Shown piece after piece: positions 27,804 through 36,257 of a stretch of 64,000 nucleotides of DNA; the first letter of the stretch is position 1; each line of letters starts with the position of its first letter. The position numbers were made by a program, and so were the translations under genes. This stretch comes from Opacimonas sp014872805 (lineage in GTDB: Bacteria > Pseudomonadota > Gammaproteobacteria > Enterobacterales > Alteromonadaceae), in the NCBI GenBank assembly GCA_014872805.1, contig WKFN01000014.1:124001-188000 (forward strand), written 5' to 3'. The notes beneath the pieces are model-generated. The model was not told where the DNA came from. It ran no database searches and saw nothing but the letters and a program-made list of their open reading frames with translations.

Positions 27804-28439
27804 ATGGCAGTAGCCGTAAACAAACGTTCTATTATGACCCTTTTTTCGGATACCATTGATATCTACAGCCATCAGGCACGAATTGTGTTGGCTGAGAAAG
27901 GGGTAGGCGTTGAGATCATTTATGTGGATCCGCAAAACCTTCCAGAAGAAATGCTTGAGTACAATCAATATGGTACTCTACCTACATTGGTTGACCGTGA
28001 CTTGGCTTTGTATAAGTCGCACATCATCATGGAATATTTAGATGAGCGTTTCCCGCATCCGCCATTAATGCCCGTGTATCCTGTTGCACGTGCTGAAAGT
28101 CGTTTGTTGATGCACCGTATTGAACAAGACTGGTATGTACAAGCTGGACTGATTTTCCGTGGTGAAGGTGATGTTGCAGCACTGCGCAATGAACTAAAAG
28201 AAAATTTGCTAGCGCTGGCGCCTATTTTTGCGAATACCGAATATTTTATGTCTGAAGAATTTAGCTTGGTTGATTGTTACCTAGCGCCGTTGTTATGGCG
28301 TTTACCAGCGTTGAATATTCAATTGACTGGCAATGGCAGCAAAGAAGTGCTGGCTTACATGAAGCGCATATTTGACCGTCCATCGTTCATAGCATCGTTG
28401 ACTGACCAAGAACGCGAAATTCATAAACCACTTTCATAA
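27804..28439 (+). CDS. sspA: Stringent starvation protein A
   Basis: RNA-polymerase-associated regulator with a glutathione-S-transferase fold but no GST activity. 211 residues (E. coli 212). The N-terminal thioredoxin-like part has MTLFSDTIDIYSHQARIVLAE and the C-terminal helical domain follows; PTLVDRDLALYKSHIIMEYL is typical. AGGAGA about ten bases upstream is the ribosome binding site. sspB follows after 6 bases. Confidence 0.95.
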   Translation: MAVAVNKRSIMTLFSDTIDIYSHQARIVLAEKGVGVEIIYVDPQNLPEEMLEYNQYGTLPTLVDRDLALYKSHIIMEYLDERFPHPPLMPVYPVARAESRLLMHRIEQDWYVQAGLIFRGEGDVAALRNELKENLLALAPIFANTEYFMSEEFSLVDCYLAPLLWRLPALNIQLTGNGSKEVLAYMKRIFDRPSFIASLTDQEREIHKPLS

Positions 28440-28445
28440 TTCAGT

Positions 28446-28892
28446 ATGAGTGATATTTCAATGACACCGAATCAGCCCTATATGATTAGGGCTTTTTTTG
28501 ATTGGATCGTAGACAATGATCTCACTCCGCATCTAGTGGTAGACGCAACTCAGCCTTATGTTCAAGTGCCGCAGCAATATGTTCAAGAGGGACAGATTGT
28601 GTTGAACGTCTCACCGAGCGCATGTGTGAATTTTCATTTATCAATAGAAGGCGTGAGCTTTCAAGCTCGCTTTGGTGGGCAACCGCAACAAATCAGCTTT
28701 CCTTGTGAAGCAGTATTGGCCATATATGCAAGAGAAAACGGTGCGGGTACTGTTTTTACACCCCCTGAACCAATGGACTCAGACATTCAAGCGGTCCGTC
28801 CTGAGCATGTAATCGATGACGATGAGTCTGATGCCCCACCAGAGCCACCGAAACCAGCTCGTGGTAAGCCAAATCTAAGTATTGTCAAATAG
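28446..28892 (+). CDS. sspB: ClpXP protease specificity-enhancing factor SspB
   Basis: Adaptor delivering ssrA-tagged proteins from stalled ribosomes to ClpXP. 148 residues (E. coli 165). The substrate-binding domain (PYMIRAFFDWIVDN, LTPHLVVDA, GQIVLNVSPSA, FQARFGG) is followed by an acidic flexible linker and a short ClpX-binding tail (GKPNLSIVK). The start could also be the ATG at 28461. An intrinsic-terminator-like hairpin lies within codons 10-18; see its own entry. Confidence 0.95.
   Translation: MSDISMTPNQPYMIRAFFDWIVDNDLTPHLVVDATQPYVQVPQQYVQEGQIVLNVSPSACVNFHLSIEGVSFQARFGGQPQQISFPCEAVLAIYARENGAGTVFTPPEPMDSDIQAVRPEHVIDDDESDAPPEPPKPARGKPNLSIVK
28474..28499 (+). terminator. Terminator-like hairpin inside the 5' end of sspB
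   Basis: AGCCCTA, a 6-base loop (TATGAT), TAGGGCT, then a run of seven T (28493-28499). It has the shape of an intrinsic terminator but is coding sequence for the conserved PYMIRAFF segment. Whether it stops transcription, when translation lags, is unknown. Confidence 0.45.
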
Positions 28893-28913
28893 ATACAAGC
28901 GCGTTAATTAGAG

Positions 28914-29486
28914 TCAGTTAATTATTTCAAATACTCTATTAACGCGAACAACGTTCTGTACATTACGTGCGATGTCTACGGCAAGCGTCGCTTGGGAATT
29001 ATTGACTAACCCCATCAGAAATACTTCTCCACTGTTTACAATCACCTTTACCGCAGTAAAATTGACGTCATCATGGGCTAATAATTTGGCTCTGATGGTG
29101 TTGGCAATAACGATGTCTTTTGCTTGAGTCGAAGCGTTGGCCAGTGGTGTAACTCGTAATTGGTTATGAATTTTGGAAAGATATGAGTTCTCCTGTGCCG
29201 TTGCAACGATTTGTTTGACAAGACTAGCATCTGTAACTTGTCCAGTAAGAAGCAGTTGACGGTTATACACATCGATATCAATATTTGTATTTTCCGCATA
29301 TCCTTCAATTTTAGATAAAGCGTTAGCAATACTTAGGCTGTTGGTGCGATCATCAATTTGAGTTCCAATGGTCCGAGGATCTGAAACGCTTCCAGCCGCA
29401 ACCGCAGCTACACCGCCAAGCGCAATAGCAGTACAGTTAGATAATGTTAGGATTAGAGTGATGGCCAAAGCAATTCTAAGAAACAT
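28914..29486 (-). CDS. dolP: BON-domain outer-membrane lipoprotein DolP
   Basis: Lipoprotein supporting outer-membrane integrity at the BAM complex and division site in E. coli (formerly YraP). 190 residues (E. coli 191). Signal peptide with lipobox LSNC, lipidated Cys18. Two BON domains follow: the first around IDVYNRQLLLTGQVTDASL, the second around VNSGEVFLMGLVNNSQA, each with the central glycine. It is convergent with sspB, 21 bases apart, and last in the lpoA-yraN-diaA-dolP order shared with E. coli. Confidence 0.93.
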   Translation of the reverse strand: MFLRIALAITLILTLSNCTAIALGGVAAVAAGSVSDPRTIGTQIDDRTNSLSIANALSKIEGYAENTNIDIDVYNRQLLLTGQVTDASLVKQIVATAQENSYLSKIHNQLRVTPLANASTQAKDIVIANTIRAKLLAHDDVNFTAVKVIVNSGEVFLMGLVNNSQATLAVDIARNVQNVVRVNRVFEIIN

Positions 29487-29504
29487 CTTTGTCTACCTTT
29501 ATCG

Positions 29505-30095
29505 TTATTCTGGAGTTTGAGGGAACAAGGTCTCATCGATACAATCGCAGAGGTTATGAATCGCGAGAAGGTGCACTTCTTGGATCCGTGCTGTGCGACT
29601 TGATGGAACACGAATTTCTACGTCGTTTGCCCCTAAAAATCCCGCCATTTCTCCGCCGTCTTTACCCGTTAAAGCGACAATAGTCATATCTCGACTTAAT
29701 GCTGCTTGCATGGCATTGATGACGTTTTTGGAATTTCCAGAGGTTGATATGGCAAGTAGAATATCTCCTGGTTGCCCAAGTGCGCGAACTTGCTTAGAAA
29801 ACACTTCATCGTAGCTATAATCGTTAGCAATTGACGTTAATGTGGACGTATCTGTGGTTAACGCCATCGCTGGTAATGAAGGGCGTTCACGCTCATACCG
29901 ATTTAATAATTCAGAGGAGAAGTGCTGCGCGTCACCTGCCGAACCCCCGTTCCCACAAGAGAGGATTTTGTTGCCATTCATCAGAGCCTCAACCATCATA
30001 TTGGCGGCTTTAGCAATGGATTCTGGTAACGTTTCTGCAGCTTCTATTTTGGTTTGAATGCTTTCTGTAAAATGCGCTTTGATACGTTCGATCAT
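29505..30095 (-). CDS. diaA: DnaA initiator-associating protein DiaA (SIS domain)
   Basis: Tetrameric SIS-domain protein that binds DnaA and promotes assembly at oriC in E. coli. 196 residues, identical in length to E. coli DiaA. The SIS core shows CGNGGSAGDAQHF, STSGNSKNV and ALTGKDGG. GmhA is a related alternative, but neighbours yraN and dolP point to DiaA. Confidence 0.9.
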   Translation of the reverse strand: MIERIKAHFTESIQTKIEAAETLPESIAKAANMMVEALMNGNKILSCGNGGSAGDAQHFSSELLNRYERERPSLPAMALTTDTSTLTSIANDYSYDEVFSKQVRALGQPGDILLAISTSGNSKNVINAMQAALSRDMTIVALTGKDGGEMAGFLGANDVEIRVPSSRTARIQEVHLLAIHNLCDCIDETLFPQTPE

Positions 30096-30109
30096 GAGGT
30101 TTCCTATAT

Positions 30110-30472
30110 TTAGACCGCTTTATACCACTTTGCACGTCGTCCGTTGATAGCAAATAGATCAATCCTGTGATCATGGTGTTGTAAATTTATATTGTATTGT
30201 GCCACAAAAAATTGAATTGCTTTAGTTAAACGCTGTCTTTTTTGTATGGTAAATGCATCTTCTGCTCGGCCATATTGTTCAGACCGTCGAAATTTGACCT
30301 CAATGAAAATCCACGTTAGCCCATCGCGGAATACTAAATCAATTTCACCATAACGAGTATAAAAATTATTGGTGACAAATGTTAATCCTTGCTCCTCTAG
30401 ATAGGTTTTAACTTTTTGCTCAATGGCCCGCCCTTTTTCGACGGTGTTTGATCTGTTAAAACTTAGGGTCAC
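30110..30472 (-). CDS. yraN: UPF0102 family nuclease-like protein YraN
   Basis: 120 residues, start GTG at 30472 overlapping the lpoA stop (GTGA). The fold is that of Holliday-junction-resolvase-like nucleases; the conserved GEIDLVFRDG and FIEVKFR motifs supply the acidic and lysine residues. Cellular role is not established. Position between lpoA and diaA matches E. coli. Confidence 0.92.
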   Translation of the reverse strand: MTLSFNRSNTVEKGRAIEQKVKTYLEEQGLTFVTNNFYTRYGEIDLVFRDGLTWIFIEVKFRRSEQYGRAEDAFTIQKRQRLTKAIQFFVAQYNINLQHHDHRIDLFAINGRRAKWYKAV

Positions 30473-32334
30473 TGTGGTGTAACTTGACCTACCACACGAA
30501 TCGAGTTCTGTGAAATTTGAGCTTGTGGTAAACGGCGATACAAAGTGTTATTTTCTAACCGTAATTCACCTGTTAAGCCTATAAATTGTAGGTTAGGCAC
30601 CTTAGATAACTTGTTAAGATTAAACAACAATTGATAGGCATCATACCCCATAGCAAAAAGGCGTTGTTCTGAAGTACTCGCGGTTGGATTAAGGATATTA
30701 TACGTCGCTTTGAGTTCTTGTGCTGTGGTATCTAATACCCACGGCATTTCAATAAAAAATACATTTTGCAGATCTCTCAGGGAATTCTGATTAAGATCGT
30801 GGTTATAACTGCGTGAGGAGGCATAAACCGGAGTGATTTTGTCACTGAATGTACTTAATGACGCTTCAATCATGGGATTAATAAGTTCAGTCTGTTTGGC
30901 ATTGGCAAAGACAATAAAAGCATCCACATCACGACGATTGCGCGTGACACTAAATATTTCTGAACCATGAAATTGTTCCAGTCTACGCGCGCGTTGTTGA
31001 CTAGTAGCTACCCCTAGCGCTTCGGTTATTTGTTTACGCATGTCAGCATTGTTGGTGAATGTCAGGGTTTTTAGTGGCGCCTTGGGATTAATGGTTTGCC
31101 AACGCAGAGCAAACGCTTCTGCCATACGAGTAGCGGTAGCGTCTTGTGCATGAATCATTATTGGCTGTTGATACTGATTGGTATAAACGTATTCAGCTAA
31201 CTGTTGTGCCTCATCTTCTGGGGCTAAGCCAAAGAAAAATTGCTGGGAAGCAATTAAATTGTCACCATTCTCTGTATTAGTTTGCTCAAGAGTTACAGGA
31301 ATACGATTGAGCGCAAGTAAAATCTGCTGTGGACGCAGTAAAGGTCGAAGGGCATCGATTTCAGTTTTTAGTAAGGGGCCAATCACAATATCCACACCTT
31401 GAATCTGTTGTACAATAGCTTCAACATTAACTTCATGAGTATTGATAAAACGAAGTTGAAAACTGTGTTTAGAGGCAAAGTAAGCCGACAAAATACCATC
31501 TTTGATTTGCTTGCCACTATTCCCTAAGCGTCCTTCTAAAGGGAGTAATATGGCAATCTCTGTGTCACTTGGAAATTCACTTGCACTGAGCAATAATTCA
31601 AAGGGAATGATATTCTCATTTAGTATTTCGTGATTTGGGTGAGAAAACTGCCACTGCGTTAATGCTATCGCTAGCTCACTTGGCACTAATGCGTATTGCC
31701 GAATGATTTTGGCAAGTGATAAGTATGCATCAACGTTAACCACACCCGTCAGAGATAATTCAGATAGTGGCATTTGTTGGGTTAGAGCCCATGCCGTTTC
31801 TGCAGAGGCATCACTGGTTTGTAAATACGCTATCAGGGCTTCGCGATAATTTAGAGATTCAATATAAAGTTCGGTTAATAATTTGGCTCGTTTCTGAGCA
31901 AGAGTTTCGGTCTTTGGGACAAAACCAAGCAGGTCAATACGTGTTGCAATATCATCATTTGGGTGTTGACATGCCGACCGCAAATACCTTGCTTGTTGCC
32001 ATGAGGTTGAGTTCGGTTTAACGTATGCTTCAAGACCAGCCAAGATAGCATGAACCTTATTGCAGCTTCCTGCGACTAGCAGTTCTTCAGCCAGATTCAG
32101 ATACATTTCCACAGACGCCAAAAATTGCCCTGTATGAAACAGTCGTTCAGCTTGGTTTAAACGTTCGTCTAACGAGGAAAAAGCCACTGGGAGAACCGGT
32201 ACATTAGCTGTTGGCGCAGTTCCGGTTGCTGGTTTAGGGCTACTGCCACAGGCTACTAGCCATGAACAAAAAACAAGGGTAATGAGCAATTCTGCTACCC
32301 TTTTTTTACGCAATTGAAAATTTGTCCCTATCAC
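30469..32334 (-). CDS. lpoA: Penicillin-binding protein activator LpoA
   Basis: Outer-membrane lipoprotein that activates PBP1A for peptidoglycan synthesis. I place the start at GTG 32334, seven bases after AAGGG, giving 621 residues (E. coli 678); the open frame reaches 32391 but those codons would lengthen the signal unusually. The lipobox is LVAC. An N-terminal TPR-like region (NQAERLFHTGQFLASVEMYL) is followed by a periplasmic-binding-protein-like C-terminal domain (IAILLPLEGRLGNSGKQIKDG, DIVIGPLLKTEI, FAMGYDAYQLL). It is divergent from rsmI. Confidence 0.93.
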   Translation of the reverse strand: MIGTNFQLRKKRVAELLITLVFCSWLVACGSSPKPATGTAPTANVPVLPVAFSSLDERLNQAERLFHTGQFLASVEMYLNLAEELLVAGSCNKVHAILAGLEAYVKPNSTSWQQARYLRSACQHPNDDIATRIDLLGFVPKTETLAQKRAKLLTELYIESLNYREALIAYLQTSDASAETAWALTQQMPLSELSLTGVVNVDAYLSLAKIIRQYALVPSELAIALTQWQFSHPNHEILNENIIPFELLLSASEFPSDTEIAILLPLEGRLGNSGKQIKDGILSAYFASKHSFQLRFINTHEVNVEAIVQQIQGVDIVIGPLLKTEIDALRPLLRPQQILLALNRIPVTLEQTNTENGDNLIASQQFFFGLAPEDEAQQLAEYVYTNQYQQPIMIHAQDATATRMAEAFALRWQTINPKAPLKTLTFTNNADMRKQITEALGVATSQQRARRLEQFHGSEIFSVTRNRRDVDAFIVFANAKQTELINPMIEASLSTFSDKITPVYASSRSYNHDLNQNSLRDLQNVFFIEMPWVLDTTAQELKATYNILNPTASTSEQRLFAMGYDAYQLLFNLNKLSKVPNLQFIGLTGELRLENNTLYRRLPQAQISQNSIRVVGQVTPQ

Positions 32335-32393
32335 ACACACACCCTTACACGTTATAATATCTACTATACTGTATTTACGTCTGTTGCGCACTA

Positions 32394-33260
32394 ATGTCTG
32401 ATTCGTTGGCTATATCTAACCCCACTGGAACACTGTTTATTGTACCAACGCCAATTGGTAATCTTAGCGACATTACTCAGCGAGCCTTGGAAACATTGTC
32501 AAGCGTTGCCGCGATCGGTTGCGAAGACACTCGACACAGTCGCATTTTGTTGCAACACTTTGGGATCACGACCCCGACTTTTGCGATACATGATCATAAT
32601 GAATCAGTGCAGGCAAATAAAGTGATCCAAAGGCTAGAAAACGGCGAGGATATTGCTCTGGTTTCTGATGCAGGGACGCCTTTAATAAGCGATCCGGGCT
32701 TCGTACTGGTGCGAGAATGCCGGACTCAAGGTTATCAAGTTACCGCACTACCAGGGCCATGCGCATTGACTACTGCGCTATCTGCGGCAGGATTGCCAAC
32801 CGATCAGTTTCATTTTTTTGGTTTTTTGCCAGTCAAACAACAAGCGAAAACTGAACAATTACAACAACTCAACCAATATGCCTTTACCAGTGTATTCTAC
32901 GAATCCCCCCGTCGTGTGTTAGATACGATGAAACTTGCGCACAGTGTTCTTAGCAATGAGATAAGTGTTGTTTTGGCCAAAGAATTAAGTAAATCGTTTG
33001 AAACTTATGTGAGTGGTTCTTGCCAAACTGTTATTGACTGGCTCGAGCAAGATTCTGCGCATCAAAAAGGTGAGTTTGTTCTCATGTTTGGTCCCGCACC
33101 TCAATCAAGTGAAGAGATCAGTGAGCCAGCCAAGCGACTCATGCAAACTCTATTATCTGAACTTCCCGCAAAAAAAGCAGCGGCGATGGTGGCACAGCAT
33201 TATCAACTCAAAAAGAACGCCTTATACCAATGGGCGTTGGATCAAAAAAATAATCATTAA
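32394..33260 (+). CDS. rsmI: 16S rRNA (cytidine1402-2'-O)-methyltransferase
   Basis: Methylates the 2'-OH of C1402 in the ribosomal decoding centre. 288 residues (E. coli 286). SAM methyltransferase (tetrapyrrole-methylase fold) motifs: TLFIVPTPIGNLSDIT, IGCEDTRHSR, LVSDAGTPLISDPG, ALPGPCALTTAL and FYESPRR. Divergent from lpoA across about 60 bases, as in E. coli. Confidence 0.96.
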   Translation: MSDSLAISNPTGTLFIVPTPIGNLSDITQRALETLSSVAAIGCEDTRHSRILLQHFGITTPTFAIHDHNESVQANKVIQRLENGEDIALVSDAGTPLISDPGFVLVRECRTQGYQVTALPGPCALTTALSAAGLPTDQFHFFGFLPVKQQAKTEQLQQLNQYAFTSVFYESPRRVLDTMKLAHSVLSNEISVVLAKELSKSFETYVSGSCQTVIDWLEQDSAHQKGEFVLMFGPAPQSSEEISEPAKRLMQTLLSELPAKKAAAMVAQHYQLKKNALYQWALDQKNNH

Positions 33261-33261
33261 A

Positions 33262-33336
33262 ATGAATAAATTGCTTGCTCTATTGGGCAGTTTCCTCACG
33301 TTTAGTCTAATTGCACAACCTAGGGGGGTAAGATAG
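33262..33336 (+). pseudogene. 24-codon stub resembling a signal peptide
   Basis: One base after the rsmI stop, an ATG opens a 24-residue frame beginning MNKLLALLGSFLTFSLIAQP, with the charged start, hydrophobic core and small residues of a signal peptide, then a stop. There is no mature domain. It could be the remnant of a secreted-protein gene cut off by rearrangement, since convergent nspC ends 9 bases later, or simply chance. No ribosome binding site is visible beyond purines at the rsmI end. Confidence 0.25.
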
Positions 33337-33344
33337 CGCCTAGA

Positions 33345-34481
33345 TTAAGATAGTCGCCCTAAAAAATCCTCGTAAGTAAACTCGCGCACTAATTCGAATT
33401 CACCGTTTTCTCTTAAAATCCCAATGGCTGGATGTTGCACACCATTAAAGAAACTGGTTTTGACCATAGTGTAATGCATCATATCGTTAAAAATAATGCG
33501 TTGACCGACTGCAATCGGGGCCTCGAAACTATACTCTGGAAGTACGTCGCCTGCGAGACAGGAATTTCCGCCAAAGCGATAGCTATAGGGGTATTCCCCA
33601 GGCTTACCTGCACCCATTATATGGGGGCGATAGGGCATCTCAAGGACATCTGGCATGTGCGCTGTAACCGAGATGTCCAAAATGCCAATTGGCCCATTGT
33701 TTTCGACAATGTCAACGACTTCTGCGATCAATGGGCCGGTATCCCAAGCTACCGCAGAACCCGGTTCCATGATGATCTGGAGATGTGGATATTTAGCCTT
33801 AAAAGATTGTAATACATCAATCAAATGGGCTAAGTCATAACCGGGTCTGGTCATAAGGTGACCACCGCCTAAATTGAGCCATTTTAGCTGCGGGAAATAG
33901 CCTGAAAACTGTTTTTCAATCGCTTTTAACATACGTTCAGTAGCGTAGCTATCACATTCGCATAGTGCATGCACATGGAAACCATCAATGCCTTTGAGTG
34001 GTTGCCCATCTAACTGGTCTTTGGTGATCCCCAATCGAGAACCTGGTGCACATGGGTCGTATAAAGCCGTATCCGCCTCTTGATGCTCAGGATTGACCCG
34101 TAATCCCATACTCACACCGGCTTTTTCGCAAACACTTTGGTGCAGTAAAAATTGGGCCATTGAATTGAACGAAATATGATCCACCTCTGCAATAATCTCG
34201 GGCATTTCACTGGTTTTAAATGCTGGTGAGAAAGCATGCACTTGGCCGCCTAAGATCTTGGCTAATTTCGCTTCCCATAAAGCAGATGCAGTACCACCTT
34301 GTAAGTACTCACTAATCATAGGGAAGACTGACCACATTGAAAATCCTTTTAAAGCAAGAATTATCTCTACACCTGTTTGCTCCTGCACTTGACGCATGAG
34401 TTCAAGATTTTTGCGAAGCTTTGCTTCTTCGAGCACATAGCAAGGCGATGGTATTGCTGGATTATTTGTCCAATGTGGCAT
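33345..34481 (-). CDS. nspC: Carboxynorspermidine decarboxylase
   Basis: PLP-dependent decarboxylase of carboxynorspermidine or carboxyspermidine, the last step of the non-SAM polyamine route. 378 residues from the ATG at 34481 (AAGGA ten bases upstream; an in-frame TTG at 34490 is less likely). It is an alanine-racemase-fold enzyme: the PLP lysine is in ALKGFSM, and the C-terminal catalytic cysteine segment is probably FGGNSCLAGDVL. It lies 32 bases downstream of the synthase gene, so the two form an operon. Confidence 0.92.
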   Translation of the reverse strand: MPHWTNNPAIPSPCYVLEEAKLRKNLELMRQVQEQTGVEIILALKGFSMWSVFPMISEYLQGGTASALWEAKLAKILGGQVHAFSPAFKTSEMPEIIAEVDHISFNSMAQFLLHQSVCEKAGVSMGLRVNPEHQEADTALYDPCAPGSRLGITKDQLDGQPLKGIDGFHVHALCECDSYATERMLKAIEKQFSGYFPQLKWLNLGGGHLMTRPGYDLAHLIDVLQSFKAKYPHLQIIMEPGSAVAWDTGPLIAEVVDIVENNGPIGILDISVTAHMPDVLEMPYRPHIMGAGKPGEYPYSYRFGGNSCLAGDVLPEYSFEAPIAVGQRIIFNDMMHYTMVKTSFFNGVQHPAIGILRENGEFELVREFTYEDFLGRLS

Positions 34482-34513
34482 AGCTATCAAATCCTTAAAA
34501 CTGTCAGTATGAC

Positions 34514-35716
34514 TTAGTGGTCGCTAAAAGGAGCGTCACATTCTAGTACATGCCACGGCAACCCGTGTTCGTTAAGCATCGACATAAACGGGTCTGGATC
34601 CATTTCTTCCATATTGACGACACCCATTTTACGCCATGTCCCATTCAGCATCAACGCAGCGCCAATCATAGCCGGAACACCCGTTGTATAAGAGACAGCT
34701 TGTGCACCGACTTCTTCGAAACAGGCTGCGTGGTCACAGTTGTTATAGATAAAAATGGTTTTCTTTTGTCCGTCTTTAATACCAGTAATATAGGTCCCGA
34801 TACACGTCATGCCAGTGTAGCCTTCAGCAAGTGAGCCAGGGTTTGGAAGAACGGCTTTTAAGAACTCTAGAGGGACAATCTGCTGTCCTTGGAAGTCGAT
34901 TGGCTCGATTGACGTCATACCAATGCCTTCTAACACACGTAAGTGGTTTAGGTAAGCGTCGCCAAACGTCATCCAAAAGCGGGCACGCTTAATGCTTGGG
35001 AAGTTTTTGACGATGGATTCGAGTTCCTCGTGATACATCAAGTAAGATGCGCGAACACCAATGTTTTGATAATCCAAATCTTCGCGAACGCTGAGTGGAT
35101 CGGTTTCCTTCCATTCGCCATTTTCCCAAAAGCGCCCACGCTGGGTGATTTCACGAATGTTGATTTCTGGATTGAAGTTCGTGGCAAAAGCTTGACCGTG
35201 GTCACCGCCGTTACAATCGACGATATCCAAATAATGGATTTCATCAAAATAATGCTTGGCTGCGTAGGCAGTATAGACATTGGTCACACCTGGATCAAAG
35301 CCGGAGCCCAACAAGGCCATCAAGCCTTTTTCTTTAAACTTATCTTGATATGCCCACTGCCAAGAGTATTCAAATTTGGCTTCATCTTTGGGCTCGTAAT
35401 TAGCCGTGTCTAAGTAATCAACGCCACAGGCTAAACACGCATCCATGATCGGCAAATCTTGGTAAGGCAGGGCTAAATTAACGACCAAATCAGGTTGCGT
35501 TTGTTGAATCAGCGCAGTTACTTCATCTGCATTATCAGCGTCGACTGCAAAAACCGCTTTGACACGGTCTGCACCCACTTCGCGTTGCAGAGCTTCGCAT
35601 TTTGAAACAGTGCGAGAAGCTAAGTAGATTTCTGAAAAATACTCAGTGAGACGAGCGCATTTTTTGACAGTCACCGCGGCAACACCACCAGCACCGATGA
35701 TCAATACTTTTGACAT
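34514..35716 (-). CDS. Carboxynorspermidine synthase (saccharopine dehydrogenase family)
   Basis: NADPH-dependent reductive condensation of aspartate semialdehyde with diaminopropane or putrescine. 400 residues. The Rossmann motif LIIGAGGVAAVTVKK starts at residue 5; the saccharopine-dehydrogenase C-terminal domain follows, with SGFDPGVTNVY and the DCNGGDHG segment characteristic of this branch. Pairing with nspC settles the annotation over lysine-pathway relatives. It connects polyamine synthesis to the aspartate pathway enzymes encoded in the same window. Confidence 0.92.
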   Translation of the reverse strand: MSKVLIIGAGGVAAVTVKKCARLTEYFSEIYLASRTVSKCEALQREVGADRVKAVFAVDADNADEVTALIQQTQPDLVVNLALPYQDLPIMDACLACGVDYLDTANYEPKDEAKFEYSWQWAYQDKFKEKGLMALLGSGFDPGVTNVYTAYAAKHYFDEIHYLDIVDCNGGDHGQAFATNFNPEINIREITQRGRFWENGEWKETDPLSVREDLDYQNIGVRASYLMYHEELESIVKNFPSIKRARFWMTFGDAYLNHLRVLEGIGMTSIEPIDFQGQQIVPLEFLKAVLPNPGSLAEGYTGMTCIGTYITGIKDGQKKTIFIYNNCDHAACFEEVGAQAVSYTTGVPAMIGAALMLNGTWRKMGVVNMEEMDPDPFMSMLNEHGLPWHVLECDAPFSDH

Positions 35717-35797
35717 AGAATTTTCCTAAAAAAAGGTTAGGTCATTTTGGGCGGATAATAAACCAAAAGTCGCAATAAACCAATGATTATTGCAGAT

Positions 35798-36193
35798 CTA
35801 TTCGGAGGTAAATGGCGCCCCAATTTGTGGGTTAGCACAGGCAAAGTTAATCGGATAGTAAATCTGTTGTTGATCGCCTTCTTGTGTGGTGACATCACAC
35901 ACGACCACATCGCGTTTGTGCCCACGATCATCGACCATAAGCCCTGAATATACAAGAACTGATAAAGATTGTTGAACTTGATGAGTACGCGCCCAGATTT
36001 CGTCCTCTAACTGTTCGATTATTTGATGTTCTCGATGTACGCCATCCGAATGAAAGATACACTGAATATCACCATCAATTGCCACAGATGCAAAGGGATA
36101 AAACGTTTCGTTATGCTTGAGAAGCGTTCGACACAAATCAATGCTCGATTGAAGCATGCGCTCAAGTGTTGCTTGAATATCAGGTTTTGACAT
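35798..36193 (-). CDS. Hypothetical protein, 131 residues
   Basis: Soluble protein without signal or membrane segment. The N-terminal helix (MSKPDIQATLERMLQSSIDL) is followed by alternating strands (YPFASVAIDGDIQCIFHS, SLSVLVYSGLMVDDRG, DVVVCDVTTQEG) and a C-terminal YYPINF element. I do not recognise a family; the pattern suggests a small alpha/beta fold. It sits alone on the minus strand between the polyamine operon and the PLP enzyme gene, about 80 and 65 bases from each. Confidence 0.65.
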   Translation of the reverse strand: MSKPDIQATLERMLQSSIDLCRTLLKHNETFYPFASVAIDGDIQCIFHSDGVHREHQIIEQLEDEIWARTHQVQQSLSVLVYSGLMVDDRGHKRDVVVCDVTTQEGDQQQIYYPINFACANPQIGAPFTSE

Positions 36194-36257
36194 GGACCAC
36201 CACAGGTTGCATGAATTTATAATATAAACGGTGTGTTTATGAGATTAGTTCAGAAAT

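Noticed and set aside
33261..33344. RNase P RNA gene downstream of rsmI
   Set aside because: rnpB lies near rsmI in some related genera, but this gap is under 90 bases and lacks the conserved GGAGGAAAGTCCGGGC-type core.
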